Shown in pieces: positions 31,212 to 41,601 of a stretch of 64,000 nt of DNA (its first letter is position 1; each line of letters opens with the position of its first letter). The stretch covers positions 992,001 to 1,056,000 of the forward strand of contig NC_088939.1 in the NCBI RefSeq assembly GCF_033473495.1, in the 5' to 3' direction. The position numbers were made by a program, and so were the translations under genes. The notes below the pieces were generated by a model. That model saw nothing but the letters and a program-made list of their open reading frames with translations, had not been told where the DNA came from and ran no database searches. This DNA is from Cercospora beticola (lineage: Eukaryota; Ascomycota; Dothideomycetes; Mycosphaerellales; Mycosphaerellaceae).

Positions 31212-34016
31212 TAGTTGCAAGTTGCAGTGCATCGCATTTACTTGGCAATTTTTCGTATTGAAGCTCACAGTGGGTGCTTGAGGCCGAGCAAGATGAGATA
31301 TAGAGACGACCAGATGTACAGATGAATGTCAAGCATGATGTGAACGAAGATTTGGAATACAGTACAAGACGGCTCTGCTGACGACAACGAAGTCGCCCGA
31401 CCAAAGAACCCGAATGCCAAGTTTCGTCAATGGTTCGATCGCCGTCTCCCCAACACATAGCAGTGTAGGCGACCAGCTTCCCAATAATCCACAACTCCCA
31501 ACGATCCAAAGCAAGCATACGCACGCGAAAGCATTCCCATGTCTCTGTAGTATACAATCAGGAATTCTGCGATTACCCAATCCAGACACAACCGCTTCGT
31601 CTCGTATGCACGCTCTCTTGGCTTGACCCGGGATCTGGCTGTCGTGTAACACACCGAAACCACTGACGCGGGATTTCTACTACTGTGTGCTGTGCTGTGG
31701 CGTGGTTGGAGGTAATTTATCTCGCCAAAGGGTTGGAGGGCTGAAGAAGAAAGGCTACAGGGATGTTTGTTAGGTGATGCATAGATAAAGTGGGACAGGA
31801 TGGGTTTCGTGGAACGGGAAGTATTTGTCAATGATGGCTTCGCTGTTGTACAGAGATGCGGGAGTTGAGGCAGGGGACTTGGGATCTTGACACCTTGAGG
31901 TAAGATGTGGTAATAAATGATAAATAAGTGAGTGCTCTTTGCTGTTGTTGGCGCGGGGGTCAGAGTGGGCTACGCAAAGACGTGACTTGTTTGGGCTTAT
32001 GATGGGGAAGATGTGTATCCGTGGATTCATGAATCCCAGGTGCGGGCATCGTGAGGCATATACGCATGGTAGCATCTATAAAATGCTTGGCTGTTACGAC
32101 GATGAGATGCGCGATCGGAAGGAATAGATGAATTCGGGAGTATGGCCGTCTGTCCCGTCGGAAGTTCTTCCTATTCTCTCGGGTTTCTATTGTACTTTGT
32201 GTGGTACATGACTACACACGTGCGCTTTCCTGCGCACAACACACTGCAGTGATGAGAAGGATTGCTGCCGTCGGGAGGCACAGCGTGGGCTGGGGGGTTA
32301 GTGGTGACGATCAGAAGCTGATGAGGAGAACTGAGCTCTGCTGTGGTTTACTTGTGGAAATGCATTGAGACCCGCGAGTCCAATGCGGGCAAGTTTGATC
32401 ACCTAGTTTTTGATGTGTGTTCTTGCATACAGTAGAGTAGGCAGTTTCAGCTCACAGGCAAGGACTGGAGAGCAGCTGGTCTATCCGGTGCTTGCGGCGA
32501 TTCGTGGTACATGCGCCATTATGGAAAGTTCTATGAAAATTCCTGATCGACAGAGAGTCACATCATTTGCTCATTTCCGCTGTGCAGAAGAGAGGTGATC
32601 GCCAGCCAGGGCGCTTTCTCGCCGAGGAAGAAGTATTCAAATCAAAACGCGGGCTGTGCCGCGATGGTAAATTGTCGTTGTTGTAAATGACTTGCGTGGT
32701 ATACAGTAGGGGCCAAGAGGGAGCGCATGTCTTGCCGTAATAGTCCTTGTCAAAGGATGTCGACGCCTGTCAGGCCGATGCTGCAAGGTGGAGGAGCAGG
32801 ACGTCGTGTCAACTCCCTGTTCGCCAGCGCCCTGATCTTGTGCGGCGTAGCGGCGACGATCTCCAGCACGTGGATGTTGATCCACGAAATAGTGCTAGGC
32901 CGCGGCATTTCTGAATCGCAGTGCTCATTCCACGTTGGTGAATTGCTGCGAATCCTGCAATACATGGCAGGCGCTTCGGACGGGCCTGCTGGTAGTCCAT
33001 GCCAACTGCAGTGTCTGGTTCAGGCGCGTGCGGAAGCAGGAAACAGGCGCGGATGGATGTGGCATTGTCTAGACACAGGTCTCTTGAGCAATGCACTGCG
33101 GGGAGGCTAGGCTCGGCAAGACAGCGGCATCGCGCCATTCTGGACAAGCGTATTGGATTGATTCAGTATGTCTTGGACCTGTTGTATACGGTAAATGCTC
33201 TAATTCGACCCTTGCTCGATGCTATGGAAGACGGCAGCTGCAAAACACAGACGTGGCAGCAGTGGATGTGCTCTTTGTGTATCAGCCCAGCACGCTGGTC
33301 TTTCAAATGGTCATCAAAGCAAGGAGGCCTCGCGGTGATCAGTGATATCAGGCTTGGTACGGCGCAGCGGAACAGCGGAACCACAAAGGCACGGTCGCAG
33401 GCGCAAACCTTACTGTGTGCGGACGGACAGAATCCTTCCCTCCCATCATCACCAGATCTGTGCCACAGCGAGGGCACGGCTTGTTGCGAGTGCGGCACAG
33501 CAAGCTGCAGCGAGTAGCATCACATCGGTGCCGGGCGGTGCATCCTGCAGCGACGACGACGACGCACTGCACGCACGCACGCAGGCATCGGCCCACCGTG
33601 GACACGCTCGTGTTCTGCGGGATTCCGCGCTGGACCACTCGTCTCTCGCGCAGCCGACTGGGCCAATCCGCTCGCTGGTCGCCGATCGCTGCATTGGCGC
33701 GCTTCACCTCTCTCCGCAGAAACGAGGCGTGCGTTGGCTTTACTCACTTCCTCCCGCTGCTGCTTCCTTTCTACCTCGCACCCATCCACCACCACGCCCA
33801 TCGCCATCTTCATCGCCTTTGTATACTTTCCACGCCCACAGCAACAGGGCCTTTGCACCACGACACTTGACGTCGCTTTGGAAAACTCTGATCCGCTTTT
33901 CGGCTGCCAGGTGCCGCCAGATCGCGGTTCCCGATCCGACCACTGGACTCATCGGCCGTCTCTCTTTCCATGACCGACTGCTTGGACTCCACACTCAGCG
34001 TTGCACACCCCGCGGA
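31212..34016. other. Long region without a recognised gene (2.8 kb)
   Basis: Short ORFs occur on both strands, but none is protein-like or joins across splice sites to a known family. From about 33342 the plus-strand frame of the next gene is open but Met-free, and the sequence is rich in CACGCAC/CGACGACGAC simple tracts. I read it as an extended 5'UTR/promoter. Lineage-specific genes or ncRNA cannot be excluded. Confidence 0.4.
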
Positions 34017-35078
34017 ATGGCAGACGAGGCATTGAATTGCTTTACGTCGTTATTGGAGAATGTCCCGGGTTGGATAGCGGACTTGGAGAGCATTTTGCAG
34101 TCCGCAAAGGATACACAGCAGGAGATATTGTATGCCACCAGGGCCGTCACAGAGGGCAACGTTCCTTCACGAAATGATTCGAAGTCGCCGTCCCTCAAGT
34201 CAACATCATCCAAGGATAGAAATGGTCGACTGCGCCCGGCTCTGAAGCATCTTACGAACTCGGACGCTCTACGACTCTCCCAGCGAAAACGCAAGACGGC
34301 ATCGGTTGCATCTGGAGATGGATCCGGCCCATGCAAGTTTCGCGCGAGGGCAGAAGTTGTCGTCTACTATGATGGAGACACACAGAAGCGATTTGAGCAA
34401 CTCGTCCGTGCGATCAGCAGCTCGAGGAATGCCATTCGCAAGGGCAAGATGAGCGCAAAGGTGGATGCGCTGAGTCGCTCTGGGTCCAGCAGCAGTGACT
34501 CCAGCTTCCTCAGTGGTGGTGAGGACATGGAACACAACCGCATCATCTCCGACTTTAAGTATCAGACAAGTCGGTCTCGGCTACCAGCCTTCGGCAGGAA
34601 CGATGGCACCGAGGCCTTTGATAAAGTTGACGGTCGTTTGGAGAAGGCGCAGTCACTCTGTGAGCGTGCTGCCCACCAGATTCTCCGGGACGGAGACTGC
34701 ACCACGGAACTCAAGCAAGCTAAAGAACACTTCTCTGAAGCCTTGCAAATGGCGACCCAGGAATTACCCGCTCTCCGCAAGAAGGCTGAAAAGGCAGCTG
34801 AACGTCGTCGACGTAGTGAAGAGCGACATTGTCTTGATGAAGAAGCAGAGGCTGCTCTCAAGAAGCTACCACCTGACGCCGCCCTTAACAAAAGGGTGCA
34901 CGATCTTGCCGCCGATATCTCGGTGCCCAGCGATGGTGACCTCGAAGTCGACGTGTTAGAAGTTGACGATGAATCGTCCTCTGACGGCGAGGACTTCAAC
35001 GTCTCTTCATTCCAATTCCAAAAAGCGGGAGGGAGGTTCGCGCCTCAAATGCGAACATCACGGCTCGCCGCCCGCTGA
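34017..35078 (+). CDS. Conserved-looking coiled-coil protein of unknown function, 353 aa
   Basis: The ATG at 34017 (MADEALNCFTSLLENVPGWI) opens a helical N-terminus, followed by a basic Ser-rich stretch (ALRLSQRKRKTASVASG). A segment like AEVVVYYDGDTQKRFEQLVRAI and a Ser-rich linker come next. A strongly helical Arg/Glu/Ala-rich coiled coil (KKAEKAAERRRRSEERHCLDEEAEAAL) and an acidic segment before the basic end (RFAPQMRTSRLAAR) finish the protein. I see no signal peptide or membrane segment. It resembles uncharacterised fungal proteins, but I cannot name a family. Confidence 0.7.
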   Translation: MADEALNCFTSLLENVPGWIADLESILQSAKDTQQEILYATRAVTEGNVPSRNDSKSPSLKSTSSKDRNGRLRPALKHLTNSDALRLSQRKRKTASVASGDGSGPCKFRARAEVVVYYDGDTQKRFEQLVRAISSSRNAIRKGKMSAKVDALSRSGSSSSDSSFLSGGEDMEHNRIISDFKYQTSRSRLPAFGRNDGTEAFDKVDGRLEKAQSLCERAAHQILRDGDCTTELKQAKEHFSEALQMATQELPALRKKAEKAAERRRRSEERHCLDEEAEAALKKLPPDAALNKRVHDLAADISVPSDGDLEVDVLEVDDESSSDGEDFNVSSFQFQKAGGRFAPQMRTSRLAAR

Positions 35079-35770
35079 TATTTCTTTTAATGTTGATGAA
35101 AATTCCCAAGATGTGCGGACATGGCGCGTTCAAGCGGTATTCTAGGCCTTTCTTTTGGATCTTTTCTCTCATAGTTGTCAATGTATGGAAGCGAAGGAGT
35201 CTAGGGTATAGCAGTTCAGCTGGCGTGCTGAGTGGATGAAGGGGGCGATGATATGCGGTGCGAAGGGTTTCGCGGCACGCTCACTGCGGGTTCTCTTATT
35301 TTGTAGATATGCAACTCAATACCATGGTTGCTCGTAATACACGTCTTCTTTCTCTTGTCGCCAAGTTGCTGTCCTGGAGGTGTTCTTTGTCGCGTCCGTG
35401 TATCTTTGAAGACCAACAGCCTTTGCGCAGCTTTGCGTCCTACGGCATTGAGTAAAACACGTCTCTGACATGAAGTCCTTCGTCGCTGCTAAATGTGTTC
35501 TTTCCATTCCATAACTCGAAACGGCGGTCGAGGATGCTGGCTTGGGCCGGAAGGTGAAGCTTGGCTTGGCGCGCCGCGACTTCGTTTGTGAACAACTTGA
35601 CCTGCTCATCCACAACAGCCCCTTCAAGAAACAATAACAGCACTCTAAAAGCAGCAGGAAGATGCGGCGCCTATCAGAGGGCATCGTGATGAACTCAGAT
35701 CTCTCAAAATACCAATGACTCGCCACTGGAAATCAGGACTGCCTTGGGTTAACATCTCGCAAACAACAAC
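35079..35770. other. Intergenic, promoter side of the zinc-finger gene
   Basis: About 690 bp between two plus-strand genes. Short ORFs only. Nothing recognised. Confidence 0.45.
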
Positions 35771-38740
35771 ATGCCGCCGGACATCAAGATGCCAGATGCG
35801 GACCTCGCGCAAGCTCACGCGGAGAGCTTGATCAATTCAATAGAAGCCGCCCAAAAACGCTACGCCTGTGAGACTTGCGGCAAAACATATACTTCACCCC
35901 ATTCCCGAGACCGGCATATGCACTTGCATACTGGAGAGAAGCGGTTCACGTGTCCTTTTGAGGGATGTGGCAAGCGGTTTGGGCGGAGAGATTATTTGAA
36001 TCGCCATTGTCTTGTTCATGAGAAGTATCTTGGTCGCGATCCGAAGGACTTGCATCCAGGTGGATCATTTGGTTCTCGAGAGGAGGAGATTGGGAACTTC
36101 CAACAAGAGGCTGAAGGGACTGCTTCCTCGCCATACGCGGATGAAGCACGATATGAATCTCCTGGCCAGGATAACATGAATGCTCATGTCAATCTTCACG
36201 AAGTCGGCAATTCGGCACATGGCACGTCGAACGGGAGGGGCAGTAGTATGGAACTCAAGTCGAAGACGCTGGCACGCGGAACATCTCCATCAACAGCTCT
36301 TCAAAATTCCCCTGATGGGATTCTTCCTTCGGGCCAGGACAGCACAGCAAAGCGGCAGAATCTGGACGAATTGGTCTCCAGCTTGAGAACCACGAAACAT
36401 GGCACGTTCAGAGTGATGGAATTAGATTGTGCATTATGCAGCAAATCCTTTGGAAGGCCCTCGGACCTGACGCGACATCGTTCAATCAGTCACGGTCGGT
36501 TGGCAATTGCAGACAAAAAAGCAGTCATGGACAAAGATGCCCATGAGCTCTTGAACAAACATAAATTGCCCCCAGAAATTCTCAAGAAGCTTGGCCTGGT
36601 CTGTGAATGGGAAAACTGTGGCCAGATTTTCAGCCATCAAGCAGATCTTATACGGCATCGAAAAGCGCACGGCGATTCGCGCCCCGTCAAGTGCCCGTTC
36701 TGCGGCAAAGGCCTTTCGAGAATGGACAAGCTCAAGCCTCATGTGGAACTCCATCACGGGAGGAAGAGACCACGCTCACCAGATGCGGAGTTTACTGCAT
36801 CAGCCTCGAATCCTGCCGTTACGAAACCGAAGCGCCGTCGTTCACGGTTCGTCAACACGTTCATAGAAAGACCAGACATGCCTCAGGAGTGTCACTTGTG
36901 TGGCAAATTCTTCGATAGACCGCACGATCTCAAACGCCACTTGATCACTAAGAAACATAATGGACCCGGATATCTACCTGATCCGTCTCGTGCAAAACGT
37001 CAATCGAGCCGTCCAGGAATATATCAATGTCCACTCTGTCCAAAGAGCTTCGACTGCACGTCGCATGTACGGAGGCACATGGAAAGTAGCGTGCATAATC
37101 TAATTGTTATTGGTCCGTCGACTGCTTCGGATGAGCGCTCAAATTCTGCAACGGGCTCTGGCAAATCTGGTTATGCACAGGAGTGCGTTGGTTGCAGACA
37201 GATCTTCGTCGACGAGTCATCTTTCTTTGATCACGCACCTTGCTACAGGTTGGATGTGGAACAACAGGACGAGCCATCTGACGCAGCTGAAGCGGAGCAG
37301 GAGGGCAGCGAGCCTGGGGAAGAGTCTGAGGATGACGCTGACCAGCTCGACGATTTTGAGGCACAGCTTGTGGCAGCAGCGAATGGTCAACTGTTCGAGG
37401 ACGCAGTCGAAAAGGGAACTGAAACTGCTCCTCGAAACCCACAACTTACGTCGACTGCGCACAAAACTTCAGCTGCCCACCAGACTACCGAAGACCGAGG
37501 AGACCGGGAGCGGTCTCAGGATCACCAGTATGGTCGATTGCATGACAAGGATTTCGGCGCGACCCGGCATCGGTTTGGAGAGCCTTCAGTACAAACATCT
37601 ACTGCGTCAGATCGGCGAACGGCCAGCCTTCCGCCCCCAGCTGAGCATCGACCTGTGCCTGCGTCGGCTTTGACGCCCCTAAGAGGTGCCACGCGAATGC
37701 TTATCGGCGCACGTGAGAGCGGTAAGAGTCAACCGAGTCCACCTCCCCCATACCATGCTCCTTCGAATTCCCAAAACGTGCGGCGTTGCTATGGCTGTGG
37801 GGCTGGATTTCCCAGCAAAGAAGCATTCTGGAACCATTCTCCATGTTTCACGACAGCTGTCCAGCCAGTTGTAAGTTCTCAAGACGAGCGTGGAGCCGCG
37901 AGCAATGAGACGTTGCAGCGTTCTGCAACACCAGACAAGCACGACTCAGGTCAGGAAATGATGGCCACTGAGCCCAAGCCACCTGCGAGGCCATCGGACG
38001 ATTCTGCTTCCTCGGAGCCATTTGTCGAAGCAATGCCATCATTGAAAGTGCAACAGCTGTTGATATCCATCGCGCTGAACAATCCCGGAGCAAGACCTAT
38101 ACCGCCCTCGGAGCTTGCCAGCTTGACTGATAAATCTCCGAATCTGCTTGAGTTGGTAACGAGGATGGAAAGGGAGAATGCCGAGATGCAGCGTATTTTG
38201 AAACAGAAATGGGTTGTCCCATCGTCTCTGCATCAAGAATCAACGAGCAGTGGCACAACACTGGTTGATGGAGACGGGCTGGTAGAAAGGTCCATGGTCA
38301 GCTCAAAGACCCCACTGGCCAACCCCACAAGAGCGACAGAACATCTTGACCGAATGAAAGCCACCGACCCAGACGGTGAGCGACTTCGGCTACAGCAAGT
38401 CTTCCGATTGCGGGGATACCGTCACATCCAGCCCAGTCCTCAAGGTCATGATGGTCGCGGGGACTTCCAACCTGGTGCGGATGGCTCTGGTGGAATGCTG
38501 GGCCGGAACCCTGCTGTTGTAAAAGAAGCACCTGAGAGACGGTTGCAGAATACCAGCTCCAGTCACGCCTCGATGCAGCGGTCGACCAATGGCCCTGCGG
38601 CTGGTGAGCCACTGCGTGGGTTGCATGTGCGGCAGCGAAACGTTAGCCAGAAAGCTAGCTTGGGGACTGCCTCCGGACTGAGGCTGGTGGACGCAACCAA
38701 TTCGGACCATGAACAGATGTTTGAGGACGACACACCTTGA
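35771..38740 (+). CDS. C2H2 zinc-finger protein with seven classical and two atypical fingers, 989 aa
   Basis: A single exon starts at MPPDIKMPDADLAQAH. Fingers 1-2 are adjacent (C33/C36...H49/H53 and C61/C66...H79/H83) with a TGEKRF linker typical of DNA-binding arrays. Further fingers are ALCSKSFGRPSDLTRHR, CEWENCGQIFSHQADLIRH, CPFCGKGLSRMDKLKPH, CHLCGKFFDRPHDLKRH and CPLCPKSFDCTSHVRRH. Two later elements, CVGCRQIFVDESSFFDHAPC and CYGCGAGFPSKEAFWNHSPC, have the spacing C-x2-C-x12-H-x3-C. Acidic and Ser/Pro-rich linkers separate them. The C-terminal ~250 residues are disordered except for a helical segment (QQLLISIALNN...LLELVTRMERENAEMQRIL). A nuclear regulator is likely. Its target genes are unknown. 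Confidence 0.88.
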   Translation: MPPDIKMPDADLAQAHAESLINSIEAAQKRYACETCGKTYTSPHSRDRHMHLHTGEKRFTCPFEGCGKRFGRRDYLNRHCLVHEKYLGRDPKDLHPGGSFGSREEEIGNFQQEAEGTASSPYADEARYESPGQDNMNAHVNLHEVGNSAHGTSNGRGSSMELKSKTLARGTSPSTALQNSPDGILPSGQDSTAKRQNLDELVSSLRTTKHGTFRVMELDCALCSKSFGRPSDLTRHRSISHGRLAIADKKAVMDKDAHELLNKHKLPPEILKKLGLVCEWENCGQIFSHQADLIRHRKAHGDSRPVKCPFCGKGLSRMDKLKPHVELHHGRKRPRSPDAEFTASASNPAVTKPKRRRSRFVNTFIERPDMPQECHLCGKFFDRPHDLKRHLITKKHNGPGYLPDPSRAKRQSSRPGIYQCPLCPKSFDCTSHVRRHMESSVHNLIVIGPSTASDERSNSATGSGKSGYAQECVGCRQIFVDESSFFDHAPCYRLDVEQQDEPSDAAEAEQEGSEPGEESEDDADQLDDFEAQLVAAANGQLFEDAVEKGTETAPRNPQLTSTAHKTSAAHQTTEDRGDRERSQDHQYGRLHDKDFGATRHRFGEPSVQTSTASDRRTASLPPPAEHRPVPASALTPLRGATRMLIGARESGKSQPSPPPPYHAPSNSQNVRRCYGCGAGFPSKEAFWNHSPCFTTAVQPVVSSQDERGAASNETLQRSATPDKHDSGQEMMATEPKPPARPSDDSASSEPFVEAMPSLKVQQLLISIALNNPGARPIPPSELASLTDKSPNLLELVTRMERENAEMQRILKQKWVVPSSLHQESTSSGTTLVDGDGLVERSMVSSKTPLANPTRATEHLDRMKATDPDGERLRLQQVFRLRGYRHIQPSPQGHDGRGDFQPGADGSGGMLGRNPAVVKEAPERRLQNTSSSHASMQRSTNGPAAGEPLRGLHVRQRNVSQKASLGTASGLRLVDATNSDHEQMFEDDTP

Positions 38741-39697
38741 GCTGCGAATGTTGGTTGCCCGTCCTGGTCCGCGAAAGCTGTTGGCTTAACAGCATTTTTC
38801 AATAGAACTGGACAACGGACGAAACCATCAACACAGCTTCGCGAGCCACTTTGGAGAACGATAAGCTGTCCCTGCGTTTGCTGTCATCGCTATCGAGAAG
38901 AATCATGCCGCAATTCCTTCCATTTGTGCATCTCGAGTGCGCACACAGGATACCGAATAATGCCACACCACAGCAGAGACCATTCGCCTTGGCGCCTGCC
39001 AAGAAATCGTGACTTTGCACTAGAATGACTGCACAACGTGTGCAATACCGGCATCACAAGCAAAATTACCAGCGTTGAGCAAGTTTGCGATGTTCAAACG
39101 CCGTCGTTGCGCATCCAAAGGTCGTGCGAAGAGCACAATGTACGACATTTCCACGCGGAAGTCGCGTTGTGCTTCCGGAAAGTCTTTCACTGGCTACCGG
39201 ATTCGGACCTCCTGCATGAGCACCAGAATAGACTAGCACTATGCAGACATGCGATCGAACGTCCATTCTGGGACCGTGAGTACCCATTTCTCATTCTGTA
39301 CACAATGGTTCGCAGAACAGTTCGCGTCGCAGCTACGTTGCGTACACCTCCACGGTACTGATCAATAGGGAGACACGAAGCGCTCGTACTTAGGAGAAGA
39401 CGTTTGCTCACAGTTGAATACTAATCTCGTACAAGTTCCTTCTTCTTAACTAACGGCCCATCGGTGCAACGCTCATTCATCTCCATCATCACAGTCTCGC
39501 AATTCTAATATTTTCTCATCTCCATCGGCCGATTCTACACATTCTTTGACTTTCGCAACGGCAAAAAAACGACGCTCGCTTCATTCGATACAACGCAAAA
39601 CGGCAGACACGAGTTGACAACGTGCCCGATTGTGCTGTTGGACTAACACGAGCTTGATTGCAATAAGAACAAACTCTCTAGCGGAGCGTTTTACGAG
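38741..39697. other. Intergenic region, no gene recognised
   Basis: About 950 bp, including the CT-rich 5'UTR of the DUF3112 gene (39420-39560). Short ORFs of about 70-105 codons on both strands have no recognisable content. Confidence 0.45.
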
Positions 39698-41226
39698 ATG
39701 GAGAGTGCGCTGAAGCATCATGCTTTGGGCGGCACGCCGTCACCCAAGCCCGATGTTGGCATCAATATCACGTTTCTCATACTTTTCACGATATGTGGGG
39801 TGGTGCACTTTGAGACATTTTGGCGAAACAAGAAGCAAGAAAGGCTGTTCGTTTTCAACGCCGCAACGACAGGTGAGCTTGCAAAGGACCCGAGACACTA
39901 ATTCTTTCCCCACTGATCACGTTCACAGTATTCTGCCTCACGCGTGTCTTCGCCACTTCTTTACGTGTCGGATGGGCATACGATCCCACGAACGTCAGTC
40001 TCGCAGCATCTTCTCACGCCTTCGTCTTCCTGGGAACTATCATCTTGATCATTTGCAACCTCTGGTGGTCGCAGCGCATTCTTCGAGCGCAACACCCGCA
40101 CTTCGGCTGGACCGTTGTACCGACTTTCACTATCCCGATTATAGTCGGACTCAGCATTTTCACGATATCTCTTTTGATCACGAGCACTTGTCTCGATTTC
40201 TATACCGATGCTGAAGGAGCACAAGATGCAGCACTTGGCATTCGGCAATATGGCGCTGTGCTCTTTGCGATGTTCGCATTTCTGCCTCTTCCGATCCTGC
40301 TGGCTTCTGCGCTGGCGAAAACACACCCGGATCTTAGGGATCGCGCTGAGGATAACTTTGGACGACACTCGATTATTCGCAAGATTCTGGTTTGTCTGAC
40401 TACTGCCGCTTTGCTCTTCACTGGCGCGCTTTTCCGAGCAGTCACCAGCTTCGCTCCTCAGACTGGAGTCGAAATGCCCGCTCCTTGGTACTTTTCTAAG
40501 GCTTGTTTCTACATTTTCAACTTCACTCTGGAAATCCTTGTCATCATCTTCTGGATGGTCATCCGTGTCGACAAGCTCTTCATCATCCCCAACGGCGCCT
40601 GGGGACCACAATCCTATGGCGAGGGATTCATCTCCTACGGCGAGTCAGCACATCAACACCCAGCCATGGCTCACTACGGCCGCGAACGCCTTGCCCAACC
40701 ACATCACGGCTTCGACATCCAATCCACCCGCAGCAGCACCATCCCGCCACCATCCCGAATGGGCTCCTGGGGAAGCGCAAGACGCTACATGTGCCGTTCC
40801 CCCTCCCTCCGCACTTCCCCACGCATGGACCAAACCTCAACCTGGGACAGCGTTTCCCAAACCTGGGCCGGAACCTCTCACACCCGCGTCGACTCCGCCT
40901 GGGGAGGCGACAGCCGCTCAGGAGTCGCCCACACAAACACAAAAGAAAGCCTCGACCTCTCCCGTCCTCCCTGTGTCCGCTGCGCAAATTGCGGAAACCA
41001 CGAAGATATTAGCAGTTTCAACGGAGTTGCTTATAAACAAATGCCCGAAATGGGATTTGATCCTCGGACGGGACGCTGGGTTCGACGACAGATGAGTTTG
41101 AGTGGGCCGAGTGTTTCGCAGTATTCTGTACGAGAGACTCTGAGGCCGCAGAGTACGATTGATTCGAGAATGTCGGAGGATGCTTCGCCCGGGTCGTTTT
41201 TTTCGGAGCGTTGGCAGCAGAGATGA
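39698..41226 (+). CDS. DUF3112-type integral membrane protein, 490 aa
   Basis: Two exons (39698-39872 and 39929-41226, 56-bp intron) encode a polytopic protein with about seven hydrophobic segments: ITFLILFTICGVVHF, VFCLTRVFATSLRVGW, AFVFLGTIILIICNLWW, VPTFTIPIIVGLSIFTISLLI, YGAVLFAMFAFLPLPILLA, LTTAALLFTGALFRA and FYIFNFTLEILVIIFWMVI. The junction VDKLFIIPNGAWGPQSYG just after the last helix is the family signature. A long Ser/Thr/Arg-rich cytoplasmic tail follows. The family is fungal-specific with unknown function. A seven-helix topology invites comparison with receptor-like proteins, but no evidence here supports signalling. Confidence 0.82.
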
Positions 41227-41601
41227 ACTGCGTTGAGGAGGGAGGGGCTTTGGGTTCCGGAGAGGAAGGATAGTCGTATGTCGAGGAATTGGGAGTGGTT
41301 GATTGCTTTGTATAAGCGGTAGTCGCCGATGATCCTGGCGTTCCGACTGTGGAGGATGAGGAAACAGGGCTGGGGAGTTTGCGCATTGCTGGTCGATGTG
41401 GTGGGATGATGAGCCAGCAGCTAGGTGGTCGATCGAGACCGTGACGAATCTCTTAGTCTTACTATTGTATAGTATATCAACAATGACAAAAATCAACAAT
41501 GGTATCTCTCATTGCGGCATGGAATGAATCATCAGGTATTCAAGTCGTACACTGAGTCATCTAAAAGACTCACTGGCGCGCTTCTTCATACAAGTTGGGC
41601 T
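41227..41601. other. Convergent 3' intergenic region
   Basis: It carries the 3' ends of the DUF3112 gene and the sugar transporter. No gene seen. Confidence 0.5.

Noticed and set aside
33342..34016. N-terminal extension of the coiled-coil gene by 225 codons
   Set aside because: The frame is open but has no ATG before 34017, and its Arg/Ser/His/Pro composition reflects GC-rich simple tracts.
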